Positions 39,190-50,802 of a stretch of DNA of 64,000 bases are shown in pieces. The stretch is from Arion vulgaris (taxonomy: Eukaryota; Mollusca; Gastropoda; Stylommatophora; Arionidae), in assembly GCA_020796225.1 (NCBI GenBank), contig CM036774.1:24732192-24796191 (forward strand), read 5' to 3'. The notes beneath the pieces are model-generated. The model saw only the letters and a list, made by a program, of their open reading frames with translations, was not told where the DNA came from and ran no database searches. A program made the translations under genes and the position numbers. Numbering within the stretch: position 1 is the first letter of the stretch; each line of letters opens with the position of its first letter.

Positions 39190-40140
39190 AATTCTTCTTC
39201 TTCACCCTTCGCCCCTAGGAAGCATAGGTCCGCAACCAAGGCCTTCCAAGCTCGCCTATCCAAGGCCATCCTTTCCAGATCTCGCCACTCTCTCCCGTTT
39301 TTTTGCATTCCATCTCTAACTCCCGTCTCCAGGTGTTTCTGGGTCTTCCTTTACTTCTATTGCCCTGGGGTTCCATCGAGAGCCTGTCTCTGCGATGATG
39401 TCAGGGTTTCCTCAGTGTGTGTCCTATCCATCGCCACCTTCTGCTCATTATCTCCTGTTCCACCTACCGTTTTCCTGCCCTATCCCACAATTCTCTGTTT
39501 GTGGTCTTGTCATACCATCTCAAATGGAGTATCCTGCGTAGGCATCTATTGATGAATGTCTGCAGCTTTTGGTGTTCACCTTAGTCGTTCTCCATGTCTC
39601 TGCTCCATACAGAAGGACAGATTTGACATTTGAATTAAATATCATTATCTTAGTTTTATTCCTGATCATTCTTGAACTCCATATGTTCTTCAGAATGGCA
39701 AATGCTGATCATGCCTTTTGTATTCTAACCTTAACATCTTCATCTGTGTCACCTTGAATGTTGATGACACTTCCAGATATGTAAATGTGTCAACCTCTTT
39801 TAGTGGTGATCCTCTCAGTAAGATTGGGTCTCTGGAACCAGCATTTAATCTCATGATCTTTGTTTTCTCCTCATGAATAGTCAGGCCTAGTTGCTGTGAG
39901 ACTGTTTCAAGTTTTGTTGTTTTCTCCTGCATCTGCTGATGGTTGTGAGAGAGGAGTGCTAGATCATCTGCAAAATCCAGATCCTCCAATTGACTCATCA
40001 TGGTCCATTGTATTCCATTTCTTTCCTGGCAGTTGTTGATCTCATTATCCAGTCAATGGCCAGCAGGAAAAGGAAGGGTGATAAAAGGCAGCCCTGTCGC
40101 ACACCAGTCTTTATTTGAAAGGCCTCAACGCATTTCACAT
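39190..40140 (-). mobile_element. LINE-M with RT palm (FADD) region
   Basis: The minus strand near 40050-40130 gives GVRQGCLLSPFLF-like in one frame. QLEDLDFADDLALLSHNHQQ (RT catalytic box) and LTIHEEKTKIMRLNAG, TFTYLEVSS follow. The C-terminal region is frameshifted. The 3' end (CTTCGCCCCTAGGAAGCATA, CGCAACCAAGGCCTTCCAAG) is the segment shared with SINE-Q. Confidence 0.88.
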
Positions 40141-40204
40141 GTAGTTATTTTTGTGACTCCGCTTTGCTCATTGTCCATGTTTGGCTCTGGTAAACAGTGC
40201 CAAT

Positions 40205-40660
40205 AACAGCAGCTCATCATTATCATTATCATCATTATCATCATCATCATTATCAAGTAGCTTGTCCCTTCAGGAACATATCTCCCGTGACATCAGTCCT
40301 TAAACACACACTCTGTTTTGTGCAAGTTGGCCGGCGTCAGCAGCAGTCCTTCTCAGATCGTCCAAGACATCTTGCACCCATCATATTCCAGGTCTTCCTT
40401 TCATCCTTCTTCTAGGCACCATTTCCTCCAGAATTATCTTCTCTAGCCATTCATGTCATTTGATGTGTTCGAAATATTTAATTTTCCTTGATGTTATGCT
40501 CTTTAATTACCAACTCTCTTTAATATCAAGCTGTTGCAGAACAGAAGCATTTGATCTTTTCTCTGTCCATGATAATCTAAGTACTCTTCAGTAGCATTTG
40601 CATTCAAAGGCATTAATGATATTCTCCGCTTGCTTTGTCAATGATCCATAAGATCATTAG
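40205..40660 (-). mobile_element. LINE-U-like C-terminus, (ATG)n tail
   Basis: TCATCATTATCATTATC tail, TAGCTTGTCCCTTCAGGAAC, CATATTCCAGGTCTTCCTTT and TTGATGTGTTCGAAATATTT parallel LINE-U with considerable divergence. Confidence 0.7.
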
Positions 40661-40778
40661 AGTTCTGTATTACCTATAAATTTCAGAATTAAGTTAACAA
40701 GTTTGTAACATAAAGTAACAACAAAGGACTGTGTCTTAATATTAAAAAGACATGATCATCTCATGCCACATCATAGTC

Positions 40779-41027
40779 TTCTTGACGTTCATTCTTTACG
40801 ACCAATTTTAATAACTCGTTGTGATATGTTTGATCTTTGCCAAGAACGTGTATACGTTGCACTTTGGTTTGGTAGGCCTCTAAACGCATAGACGTCTACA
40901 CGTTTAGGACACATGCATTCGATTTCAGCCAAACTTCCTTAGTCACTTCTTACGACATGCGTGGCAGATAACAGTGGTTCTATTCATTACACCCCAAATT
41001 TGGGCCCCGGTAACCACTCGGGCGATA
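40779..41027 (-). mobile_element. SINE-A
   Basis: TTGACGTTCATTCTTTACGA through GGGCCCCGGTAACCACTCGG. Nearly full-length. The tail GAAGAAG is short. Confidence 0.9.
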
Positions 41028-41034
41028 CATTTGT

Positions 41035-41192
41035 TTAATAGGCCACTAAACGCATAGACTTCTACACGTTTAGGACACGTGCATCCGATTTCAGTCAAAC
41101 CTCCTTAGACGTTTCTTACATCATGCGTGGCAGGTAACAGTGGTTCTATTCTTTACATCCCAAATTTGGGCTCTGGTAACCACTCCGGCGAC
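41035..41192 (-). mobile_element. SINE-A 5' part, tandem to previous
   Basis: TAATAGGCCACTAAACGCAT to GGGCTCTGGTAACCACTCCG, same orientation as the previous copy and lacking the tail. Possibly a head-to-tail dimer. Confidence 0.87.
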
Positions 41193-41344
41193 CATCATAG
41201 TAAGTGGGACGAAGCTAAAACAAGTACTTTGATATAAATACACTGGAGGCCTGGTAACATCAGATGACAGATGCGATAAAGAGCAGAATATGGCAGACTT
41301 AAGCAGCGTTCCAGAAAATGAAAAGCATTATAAGCAACAGGTCA

Positions 41345-41962
41345 CTGCCTGCTCTTCTTGATTTTGGACTAGCAAGGGTTCTTTTACGTGCTCAAATTAA
41401 CACGGGACCTACGTTTTATCGTCCATCTCCGATAGGACTAGAAACTCGATGTCACCTACACTGAAATCAGGGATCTCTGGAAAATATCAAGATGGTTCCA
41501 CGAGCAAGAGAACCGAGTACCTTTGGCATGAGAGACGAGTACATTTTGGTACGAGAGATGAGTACATTTTGGCATGAGAGACGAGTATATTTTGGCATGA
41601 GAGACGAGTACATTTTGGCATGAGAGACGAGATTGGCATAGACATATTTGGCATGAGAGACGAGTACCTTGCTGGAGACGACATTGCATGAGAGACGAGT
41701 ATTTGGCATGAGAGACAGCATTTGGCTAGACGAATTTTGGCATGAGAGAGACTGGATGAGACATATTTGGCATGAGAGACGAGTACATTTTGGGAGATGA
41801 CATTTTCTGAGAGACGAGTACATTTTGGCATGAGAACGAGTACATTGGATAGAGACAGTACATTTTGGCATGAGAGGTACATTGAGACAGTACATTTTGG
41901 TACGAGAGACGAGTACTTTTGGTACGAGAGACGAGCATGTAACCTCTATGCCACAGATACCC
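41345..41962 (-). mobile_element. SINE-F with 23 bp array inside its tRNA-like head
   Basis: On minus the body (CACGGGACCTACGTTTTATC, CGATAGGACTAGAAACTCGA) leads into the head. Where a normal copy has ACCTTTGGCATGAGAGACGAGT once between boxes A and B, this one has about 18 copies (41515-41940; unit ACATTTTGGCATGAGAGACG AGT). It then closes with TAACCTCTATGCCACAGA. The array separates the two Pol III boxes by over 400 bases. Confidence 0.92.
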
Positions 41963-42519
41963 CCTCCTCTCCATTTCACTTTTAGGAATAAGCGTTCTCT
42001 GAATCTAGGTGTTTTATTCTTCCAAATGGATCACGAATCGAAATGGAAAGAAAAGTTACAGATGTTGGAAATGCAACAAAATAAAGATACATGAAAGTAC
42101 AATCGACAGAGCTCTTAAACAGTACTTGCTGCGTTAGCAATTTAGAATGTATCTCCAATTCAGAAAAACTCTGGTACCAATTTTCACATATATAAACGTG
42201 GGAATCGAACGTACATATAATTGAACTGATAATTTTTGAGTTCAGCTTACACGTAACTCCTCCACGCTTATTTTTCTTCTTTGTTTATGAACATTAAACC
42301 ATTATCTAGAACAATCTCTCTGCAGTTTTTAACTTCTTTATGGCAAAGGTCATTGGTTGTATCTCTCAACTATTTCTAATGATTTTGCACTCGTGCACGC
42401 CTCGTTGTATTGTCAGACTTGAAGTCCTTAGTCTATTATCTGAGATAAGAGAAGTCCTGCTATTGTTAATCGTGTCTAGTTTTAGCAGCACAGGGCGTTG
42501 TGCTAGTCAATCATATATT
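41963..42519. other. Unassigned sequence
   Basis: No coding segment or recognised family. Confidence 0.35.
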
Positions 42520-42958
42520 TAGGGGGGCGTAGAGGCTAGGTGCTCGTCTCTCGTGGCAAAGATATCAGGTTCGCTCCCTCGTGGAACCATCTAGATATTT
42601 TTCCAGAGATCTCTAATCTCAGTGTAGGTGAGATGAAGTACCTAGCCCTATCGGAGATGGACGATAAAACGTAGGTGCCGTGTTCAATTTGAGCACGTAA
42701 AAGAACCCTTGGTAGTTAAAATCGAGAAGAGCAGGCTAGAAAGTCACGGCAGAGTAAAACTCATTAGAAAAAGATAAAAATTAAAATTCCTACAAAAATA
42801 TCTTCATCATCTTCAAAATTATATGGTGGCCCTCGTTGGTGCTACGGAGTTTGTGCACTGCAGTCGAGATCTTCCTGTGTAAGAAAGAGATCGGAGCACG
42901 TATGGTTACTAGCCGAAGTGTAATGATGATGGTCTATTAATCCAATCAATTAATATTC
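42520..42958 (+). mobile_element. SINE-F full-length
   Basis: GGGGCGTAGAGGCTAGGTGC, B box GGTTCGCTCCC, GACGATAAAACGTAGGTGCC, GGTGCTACGGAGTTTGTGCA and tail AATCCAATCAATTAAT. Confidence 0.92.
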
Positions 42959-44734
42959 ACTTTGATGTCCTAACTCTGTTCTGAAATTTGATACAAGGAT
43001 CGTGGATTTTACAGAGATCAATGTTAAAAGGTTTGGAAACAACTGTAAGTAATCAGATAATTGAAATTTCCTGTCATGAAATTGACGAGATTCAGATAAT
43101 GGTTCTAAACACTTCTGGCATTTGTTTGACCGTTTCTTTGTCTGATCTTCACTGTGTAATCGGTCAGGCAGGAGATGATACGCAAAATTACGAGCCTCTT
43201 GAGTTTCAGAGGTAGGCGAATAATAACATGTGACCGGTGAAATTTACGACCAGATGGGGCAGACAGGCTGAGTGATTGGGCAAATCTAATTTCCGGAGTG
43301 AAAAAGGTTGCAAGTGATAATACGGACGCTGACACTAGCTCAGAAGAAAGAGAAAAGAGGATCACGAAAGGACGATAGAGAATCCTGGAACACACGAGAA
43401 GCACGGCAGATTCGGACAGGCAGGAAAGTGATACAGGTAGTAGGAGCATATTATAAGAAATTAACGAAGTGTTAGATAAAGTAAAGCTGGTTTGTTAGGT
43501 TTGATATATACCAGAGTGTCAACCTCGTCATATTTATTCTATTATCAGCGTGGATATAACGTGTCAGAGAGCTGTGTTTGTATTATCGTCACGGGCGACA
43601 GATAATTTCGTCAAGTTTCGCCAAGCCCAGCTTGTGTTAACCACTGCAGATCGGTAGCCATCAACCACGTGACAGAAGAACGTTCATCTCAGGTTGACAA
43701 AGTCTTTCATTAGACATTCGTTCTACAGTGTCGTTCTTTGAGGTCGTCGGTGCATCTAATCATCACTCAACCTGACTTGAACTGTTCAGAGCAATAGTTA
43801 CCACATGGGTCAGTTGTCAAACATTAGCCTTTGGTTTAGTCAGAGACGACGTTTCAGTTCTACTTCGTCAATAACTCGAGCTTCAAATTAACTTGGTACA
43901 CAGTTGGACTTAGAAGGGCTGCAGTTTGAATCCAAAACGTGAAATCTTGTGTGTAGAGATAGACTGATAAATTCCAAGGACATCGGATAATTAAGAAATT
44001 AGTGTTGAACAGTGGATCGATCGGTGTATCAAGATCAGTGTGTCTTGCTCGCAGGGAAGCAAGATCAGTACCCCAACCTCATGCTGGTAGAGCATGTTAG
44101 GCCTAGGATGATATTGTAACATAAAAGCAGGCAGAAATTTGGATGCTGCCTCTGCTTGACGCAAACTGGCTCCGTACAATCGTTTAGCTCGATCACTACA
44201 AATGACACAGGGTGTTGACAATTGTTGATGTGGAGCATCTCGAAAAGATGAGGTGCATTAAGAGTGTAATTTAAGTAGATTGAAGACAATTTCAGTAGGA
44301 GGAATCGGTTGGATGTGACATTCTTCATGTTTAAGATTCAGTAATGTGTATTTTAATTGTGTGTATTTGTTAACACAATGAAGAACTCAATGTGAGAGCT
44401 GAATATCTGGGCTCAATACAATAACGTGATGCTCCAAAGAGATCTCAAGAAGATTGGAATGAATCAAGTTAACCAATAAAGAATGTGCAAGCACCAGCAA
44501 AATACAAATTAAAAATATGAAGCATGCATTTCCCAGTGACTTGAAGTTAAATCATGAACTATTACGAAATAGAACAATCATCCTTCGGAAACTAAATGCA
44601 GAAAGATCCTACAAATACCATGACAGAAAAGAAAGAACACTGATGTCCTGAAATAACTAAATGTTAAAGAGAATTGTACTGATAAACAACATACTATACA
44701 GAAATTACATACTTTGGTCAATCAAGTCACATGG
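42959..44734. other. Repeat-poor stretch, no gene recognised
   Basis: The longest run without a family I recognise. Open frames are short (under 115 residues) and show no domain motif. It could hold intronic or intergenic host sequence, or elements present once in the window. Confidence 0.45.
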
Positions 44735-44905
44735 CGGAGAACAATTCTAAGCAGGTCCAGGACGCAGAGCAGACTTAGAAGATGACTAAAAGATATTAAA
44801 GAACCTGATATGACCATCGACGAAGTGTGAACTGCTATGAGACAAATAATTTCAGATGCAAGACAACGTCCTATAAAGATCTGTCCTTGATGACATGACG
44901 TATTT
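44735..44905 (+). mobile_element. LINE-W fragment
   Basis: AAGCAGGTCCAGGACGCAGA, GATGACTAAAAGATATTAAA and CTGATATGACCATCGACGAA follow 31870-32035 with deletions. Post-RT C-terminus only. Confidence 0.65.
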
Positions 44906-45377
44906 TTAAAAATACTTATGTGAGTGTTTCATGAAATGTTTGTAGTATGTAACAATGAGGAAAAATTGAATGCAAGAATAGAATAACCTTCATTCGTACA
45001 GAATAGAATCTAAGAATAGAGAAACGTATGTATATGATAATCTGATACCACGTGTTTAAGTATTCTAAGTGCTTAGCATAGTATATATGGGTTTAAATGT
45101 ATTCAGTATAAGAGTATTCAAACCACTCATATTATTACATCTGTTTAGATAATATCAGCAATGACTGGCTGCTTTCACAAAGTGACTATCTACTTGATAT
45201 GACGCAAAGACCAATTCATAACAGGATGTTTTTTGTTACCAGCAGTTCTCTCTTATCTTGCGACGTTTGAGTTCATTGTGTACACCGAAAGGTTAATTCT
45301 AAGCTAGTTCGAGACCTTGTCTTAAAGAACATACGGAGAGACCCGGAAATCACAGGAACCATCATTCCTAGTCTTTC
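44906..45377. other. Unassigned AT-rich sequence
   Basis: No coding segment or recognised family. Confidence 0.35.
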
Positions 45378-45545
45378 TTTCTTTCTTTCTTTCTTTATTT
45401 TCTCTAACTCTGTTTTGCCTCACAGCTTCAGGATAAGAAAAGATTTCTAGAACGGGTTTTTCTGTGCTCTTCATAAACAGTTTCTTTCATTGCCTCTGTT
45501 ATCTCTTAGGTCACCTGTGCGTAGCCGGCATTTTCTTTTATATAC
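45378..45545 (-). mobile_element. LINE-O 3' tail with (GAAA)n
   Basis: CTTTCTTTCTTTCTTTCTTT then CTGTTTTGCCTCACAGCTTC, AGAACGGG and GCCTCTGTTATCTCTTAGGT, the same order as 47010-47130 on minus. Confidence 0.8.
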
Positions 45546-45552
45546 TGTATCG

Positions 45553-45735
45553 GGGATCTCCTTCATCATCATCAGGTGCCGTCTCTGCATTGAAGGTTGG
45601 CTATAAGGAATCTCCAGCATCCTCTGTCTTTCGCCTTGGTTTTGCACTCTGCTAGACTGTAACCTGTCCATTTCTTAAAGTTTCCCTCCCACTTATCTCT
45701 CGGTCTTCCTCTTGCTCTTCAACTTTCCCTCTAGT
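45553..45735 (-). mobile_element. LINE-X extreme C-terminus
   Basis: The minus strand carries RLQSSRVQNQGERQRMLEIP and YSQPSMQRRHLMMMKEIP, ending in ATGATGATGA. This is a commonly seen LINE tail peptide. It is present once here. Confidence 0.55.
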
Positions 45736-46338
45736 AAAGATTTTATCAAGGTGTTATGCGTTTTTATGTGCCCAAATTTTGGATCTCCTTACAAAACATA
45801 AAAAAAACAAAAAGACACAAGAATAAAATACATAGGCGACATCATCAGTAATAACCGCAGGAAATGAGGTTCAATGGAAATCATGCTGAGGGGAACAGTA
45901 ACAATTTAAAATGCTGGAAACCAAAGCATCCCAGGTGATTAAATAATCGAAGGATAGTTTCCATCTCCGCGTAAACAGTCAGTGTGTGGGACTATTACCC
46001 ATCTTAGATTTTCCCCATCTTAGAAATCATCTTAGCCAAAAAGCCGAGAAGCGATCTTAGTTTACTGTGGACCATAAGCTGGGCAGTCAGCTTCAGGTCT
46101 GGCAAATTTTTCCAAAGCTTAGTTTTTAGGTCAACTGGGTGTTGCCACATAACTTCACATCCCATCAGCAAATATCACGACAGGTAAGTGATATTTTAAC
46201 TTAACTTCCAGAAAGATCACATATGACCTCTCTGACCCTTGTTGACACTGAATAAACTTCAAAATGTGACAGTCTTCCTGACCGGATAGTCTTGTCCATT
46301 TTAGATCCTAAAATTGGTAGGTGTTAATTTAACTTCGT
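45736..46338. other. Unassigned sequence
   Basis: No coding segment or recognised family. 46442-46717 on the other side of the small duplication is likewise blank. Confidence 0.35.
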
Positions 46339-46441
46339 CAAGATCAGAGATGAATGATTTGATTCTCCAGGTGAGGAATGTTGATATCTGTTTCACCAAG
46401 ATCAGAGATGAATGATTTGATTCTCCAGGTGAGGAATGTTA
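46339..46441. repeat. 58 bp tandem duplication
   Basis: CAAGATCAGAGATGAATGAT, TTGATTCTCCAGGTGAGGAA and TGTT occur at 46339 and 46397. Confidence 0.93.
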
Positions 46442-46717
46442 GGATATCGTGTTTCAAAAGTTCAACGACAGGACAAAAAGACAGAGATTTTCTCAGTTCA
46501 GCAAGAGTTTGACTATGGGATGAGTTCTTGATGATGTCCCGCTGTTGTATTTTATACAGGCAACTAACACAAAAGGTGTTCATTGTTCATCTGAAGATCA
46601 TCTTCTTCGCACATTGGGCATGTCTACAATTGCTACGATCTCGCCCTAAGCATGTATTTCACGGTGTTTAGACCGTGGCATTCGATACCACTTCGATAAG
46701 ACGAAAAGAGACTAAAT

Positions 46718-46935
46718 CAACAAGTTCTTATGTGGTCACCAGTTGGGAAAAGAAAACGTGGAAGACCAAGACCACTCTTCGAAGAACAATCCAACAAGAA
46801 AGTAAACTATTGGGATGTAAAACTGACGAGATCTCCAACTGCTAGCAAAGAACTGCATCACATGGAGATCTAAAACCTCTGCCCTGTGTGTCGCCTTTGG
46901 CACGAAACGGACAAACTAACTAACTTCGATAACAT
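46718..46935 (+). mobile_element. LINE C-terminus (PVGKRKRGRPRP type)
   Basis: Encodes LMWSPVGKRKRGRPRPLFEE, then ELHHMEI, stop, NLCPVCRLWHETDKLTNFDN. The GKRKRGRP block and final CPVC...WH are typical of the end of a LINE frame. The ACTAACTAAC 3' repeat may be its tail. Confidence 0.65.
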
Positions 46936-46984
46936 ACAGTCGTCAGGCTCAGATAAATGTTCTAGAAAATAAGACACAACTGTC

Positions 46985-47680
46985 GCGTGGCCCTCCTTTC
47001 CAGTATTGTTTTCTTTCTTCTGAATCTCTGTACCTCACAGCGTCAGGTCAGGAAGAGATTTCAAAACAGCCCTAGTATACGCTTCTAGATAGTCTCTTCG
47101 TCGCCTCTGTTATCTCTGAGGTCCATCATTTGCGTGGCCGGCCTTTTGCTTTGTACCCATTGTATCGGAGCAGCATTGCTCTTGAGGTGCACTGTCTGAT
47201 GGTAATCTGCTTACGTGGCCGAACCATTTAATTTGTTGTTTCTTGATGAAGTCTAGTACTGATGTTGTATCCACTTTTTCCTGATGTCTTCATTTCTCAA
47301 CCGGTCTCTTCTTGTTACACCCAGCATTCTGCGTAGACACTTCATCTCTGCTGTGACTAGTTTTCTTCTATCGTTTGTTGTCAGCGTCCAGGTTTGGCAC
47401 TGGTAACATAATGTTGGGAGAAAAATTGTGTTGAACATTGCTCTTTTTGTGTTCATGGTGACGTATTTGCATCTTAAAATTGGCGCCATTTGCCCTATCA
47501 TTTGATTTGCTTTGTTGCATCTGTGTTGAATTTCATTAGTTATTCTTCCATTTGCTGAAAAATGCTCCCAGGTATGTAAAATCTTTGCTTGATTTAGTAG
47601 ATGATTATCGATGGAGATGTTGGTAGTGTTTTTCTCTCTGGCGAATGTCATTACTTCTGTTTTGTCGATGTTAATTCCAG
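46985..47680 (-). mobile_element. LINE-O post-RT region, longest copy
   Basis: The minus strand is open for 132 residues: REKNTTNISIDNHLLNQAKI, ITNEIQHRCNKANQMIGQMA, NTKRAMFNTIFLPTLCYQCQ, TWTLTTNDRRKLVTAEMKCL and RRMLGVTRRDRLRNEDIRKK. A frameshifted remainder and the CTGTGAGGT-type tail follow. It is a reference for the 48 bp array at 60750, which amplifies the WTLTTNDRRKLVT segment. Confidence 0.92.
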
Positions 47681-47819
47681 TATTGTTGTATCATAAAATT
47701 CATTCATAAAACTCGTTCATGTTACACACAATACAACATTCTAAATCAAGGTTGTATTATTTAACAAGTTTAGGAATATTAATTTATAATTTTTCATCAA
47801 TAACTAACCATATTAATAA

Positions 47820-48240
47820 GAATTCCTCTCGTACCGTTATACGTTACATAGGGCGTGCAAGTAATTTCTCCATACCGCTCTATCCTGGACAACTCGCTCA
47901 ATCTCCTCCATGGAACTGAGACCGATATTTCTTGCCTCTCTCAGCAAAGTTTGTTTCAGTGTCTCCCTAGGTCGTCCTCTCTTTCTTGAACCCTTGCATC
48001 CCACTTCAATGCCTGTTTTTATTTTTTTTGATCATTTCTTTTCAAGGTGTGTCCAACATATCTCCATCTTCTCTTTCTTATAACAGTTGTCACCAGAGGT
48101 TGACCTGACATTTCTCTGATTTCATCACTTCTCCTGAATTCGTCCCATTTTATATTCATTATTTTTCGCAGACATCTATTTTCAAATGCCTTCAACTTGC
48201 TTTCTATATCTCTAGTCATTTTCCAACTCCTCTGAATAAT
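47820..48240 (-). mobile_element. LINE-N C-terminus
   Basis: TTCCTCTCGTACCGTTATAC 3' end, and minus SWKMTRDIESKLKAFENRCL, RKIMNIKWDEFRRSDEIREM and SGQPLVTTVIRKRRWRYVGH. The amplified 80 bp segment is single here. Confidence 0.92.
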
Positions 48241-48646
48241 AACCATAGACTCATAGAATTGAGTAAAATTGCACCAAATAAAGCGTACAGTCTTCTATCA
48301 AACATATAAAACATATACAAAAACCTGCCCTCATTAACCATAAATATTCGATCTGAGCTAGTCGGCCGTATGTTGCCAGAGGCCACGGTTTAGACTAACA
48401 ACTCCGTTCTACGTTGTTTTTTTTTACTTAGCACGGAGATACATATTACACTTTATTTTCTTCCTTGAAATCTTTAGAGTGTATGTTTTCTCTTTGAACA
48501 TAGATGATGTCGCTTTTGTCCATAAAAAGCTCAATCTTTGTTCCCCAGTCCACCCGTTCTCTCATTGTCCTTCACTCCAGAATGATCTGGGACAAGAGAG
48601 AGATAGGAATCTGTCAGTAGCGACAGGTAGATCATGAAACTGTACT
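48241..48646. other. Unassigned sequence
   Basis: No coding segment or recognised family. A T run lies at 48417. Confidence 0.35.
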
Positions 48647-48906
48647 GCATTCTTCTTCTTCTTCTTTGCGTTCGTTCTTTACGACCAATTTTAATCACTC
48701 CTTTTGATATGTTTGATCTTTGCCAAGAACGTGTATACGTTGCATATTGGTTTGGTAGGTCCCTAAACGCATAGACTTCTACACGTTTAGGACACATGCA
48801 TCCTATTTTATCCAAACCTCCTTGGTCGCCTCTTACGATATGCGTGGCAGATAACAGTGGTTCTATTCTTTACACCGCAAATTTGGGCCCAGGTAACCAC
48901 TCGGGC
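48647..48906 (-). mobile_element. SINE-A
   Basis: CTTCTTCTTCTTCTTTGCGT, TACGACCAATTTTAATCACT, CTAAACGCATAGACTTCTAC and GTTCTATTCTTTACACCGCA to AACCACTCGGGCGA. 48907-49111 to its right is unassigned. Confidence 0.92.
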
Positions 48907-49111
48907 GAGTACAGACATCGAGATCAAGTTTCGTCTCCATGTGAAAAGTTGATTGCCAGAAGTCTTCACATTGGTTCACTTTTCACTGTCACTGTCTTTT
49001 CAAGAGGTCAAAACCCTCATACTAGAAAATCTGCAGTAGACTGGAAGACAAACACTGGATATGATTATGGAAAAGACTTTCTCAAAGATCTCAGCAGAAA
49101 AGATCATTGTA

Positions 49112-49564
49112 TTTCGCCTGCGTGTCGGACACTACTCCGGTCACGTTGCTCGAATGTCTGATAAAGGCATCCCAAAAACAGCTGATGTATGGCGAACTTG
49201 AAGGGGCAGAAGCTCGCTGGTGGACAGAAAAACCCTTTAAAGACACTCTTAAAGTGTCTCTGAAATGCTTCGATATAGACACCACATGCTGGGAATCTCT
49301 TGCACGAGAACGCCAAATGTGGCGCTGTAACAACACAAGATGAACCCACATAGCTGAGAATTGTCGTACTGTTGAGGCACAGAGAAAACGAGCTGCAAGG
49401 GAAAAACAGAACACACAACACGCACATGTCTAATCTTGATGCCCCCTGTGGTAGGGATTCTGTTCTAGGATTGGACTCAACAGTCACCTCCGGACACACC
49501 AGAGAGTGCAGCAGCACACGTCTGAAATTGTTGTCATCATCGCTGGAGATGGACAGCTATATAT
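49112..49564 (+). mobile_element. LINE-S 3' end
   Basis: Encodes KDTLKVSLKCFDIDTTCWES and LARERQMWRCNNTR, stop, and then the finger region in a broken frame (CCCCCTGTGGTAGGGATTCT, with the first Cys codon lost). It ends CATCATCGCTGGAGATGGAC. Confidence 0.9.
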
Positions 49565-49725
49565 ATATATACTTCGGTACAGTGGATACAAAGCAAAAGG
49601 CCGTTGACGCAAAGGTGGACCTCAGAAAAACAGTGACGTGAAAAATACTATTTATGAAGCGCAGACAAAAGTTCGTTCTAGAAATCTCTTCTTATCTTGA
49701 CGACGTGAGTCTTCTGCTTCTTCTT
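49565..49725 (+). mobile_element. LINE-O 3' tail fragment
   Basis: GGATACAAAGCAAAAGGCCG, AAAATACTATTTATGAAGCG and CGTTCTAGAAATCTCTTCTT match 12885-13010. Confidence 0.75.
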
Positions 49726-49915
49726 CTTCATTCACCCGTTGTGAATTCGGGCGTTAGACATGACTCCTGGTATGGCGCTTCTAACTGATTTTTGCGTGAA
49801 AGCCTGATTTAACATTTGACTGGTGTCCTTCGTCATGCAGGCAGGCCTACACTGACTTCAGATGTACGATGTGAGGCGAAACATGATTAGAGTAACGAAG
49901 AAGAAGAAGCAGAAG
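49726..49915. repeat. Dispersed repeat also present at 53331
   Basis: CCGTTGTGAATTCGGGCGTT and TGATTTTTGCGTGAAAGCCT correspond to CCGTTATGAATTCAGGCATA and TGATTTTTGCGTGAAGGCTT at 53331-53400. Family unknown. Only two copies seen. It ends in GAAGAAGAAG. Confidence 0.6.
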
Positions 49916-50148
49916 ACCGAAAACTGCAAACTCAACAGAAATGGTTAGTTCCCTAAGAATTTCAAATTCCTTTGTTAGTGCCTCACACTCCCATAAAAAC
50001 ACAGACACGTACAAAATGTGTCACTTCTTTCAAGTCGTCCCCATGGACGTTCAGTCTCCATACAACATGATGAACATATCAGCGACAGAGCAATTGCACA
50101 GTAGCACCGGCTAACTTTCTAATGTTTTTTTCTTTTGGTTCTGAAAGT

Positions 50149-50404
50149 CGCCGAGTGGTTACCGGGGCCCAAATTTGGGGTGTAAAGAATAGAACCACTG
50201 TTACCTGCCACGCATGTCGTAAGAGGCAACTAAGGAGGTTTGGCTGAAATCGGATGCACGTGTCCTAAGCATGTAGAAGTCTATGCTTTTAGGGCCTACC
50301 AAACCAATGTGCAACGTATACACGTTCTTGACAAAGATCAAACATATCACAAAGTGTGATTAAAATTGGTCGTAAAGAACGAACGCATAGAAGAAGAAGA
50401 AGAA
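50149..50404 (+). mobile_element. SINE-A, perfect 12 bp TSD
   Basis: Best SINE-A reference. Head GCCGAGTGGTTACCGGGGCC (A-box-like), TAAGAGGCAACTAAGGAGGT, GTCCTAAGCATGTAGAAGTC, AAACATATCACAAAGTGTGA and CGTAAAGAACGAACGC with a GAAGAAGAAGAAG end. GGTTCTGAAAGT flanks it (50137-50148, 50405-50416). Confidence 0.97.
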
Positions 50405-50553
50405 GGTTCTGAAAGTATGGATATCCATCGTTAGCATGGGCGACTAAAGACTATACGGTGCAAGGAAGTGCGCACTATTGGCTGCTCAACAAATCCAACT
50501 CACGCTCTCTGTATTATAGCTACACATTAAATGTAGGCAGGCAGACAAGAGTA

Positions 50554-50790
50554 GCGTCTGTAGCTTAGGGAATAGTGACTCGGTCTAATAACCCCGACGT
50601 TCTGAGTTCGAATCCGCGGAGTTTGGTTACAAATTGTTTCTCGTGGATTTTTACAAAATGACGATGGCGCCACCCGTTCAGAAAGCAATGGCAAACTACT
50701 AAACGTAATAATGCCTAGAAAAATCACAAACAGCGTTAAAAAGCTTGGGTTGCTTGGCAAAGTCCTGTAAATGATATGCAATCCACTTTG
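50554..50790 (+). mobile_element. SINE-H
   Basis: A box TAGCTTAGGGA and B box GAGTTCGAATCC, then GTTACAAATTGTTTCTCGTG to ATGATATGCAATCCACTTTG. AGACAAGA occurs at 50543-50550 and 50795-50802, a probable short target duplication. Confidence 0.92.
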
Positions 50791-50802
50791 AGGTAGACAA
50801 GA

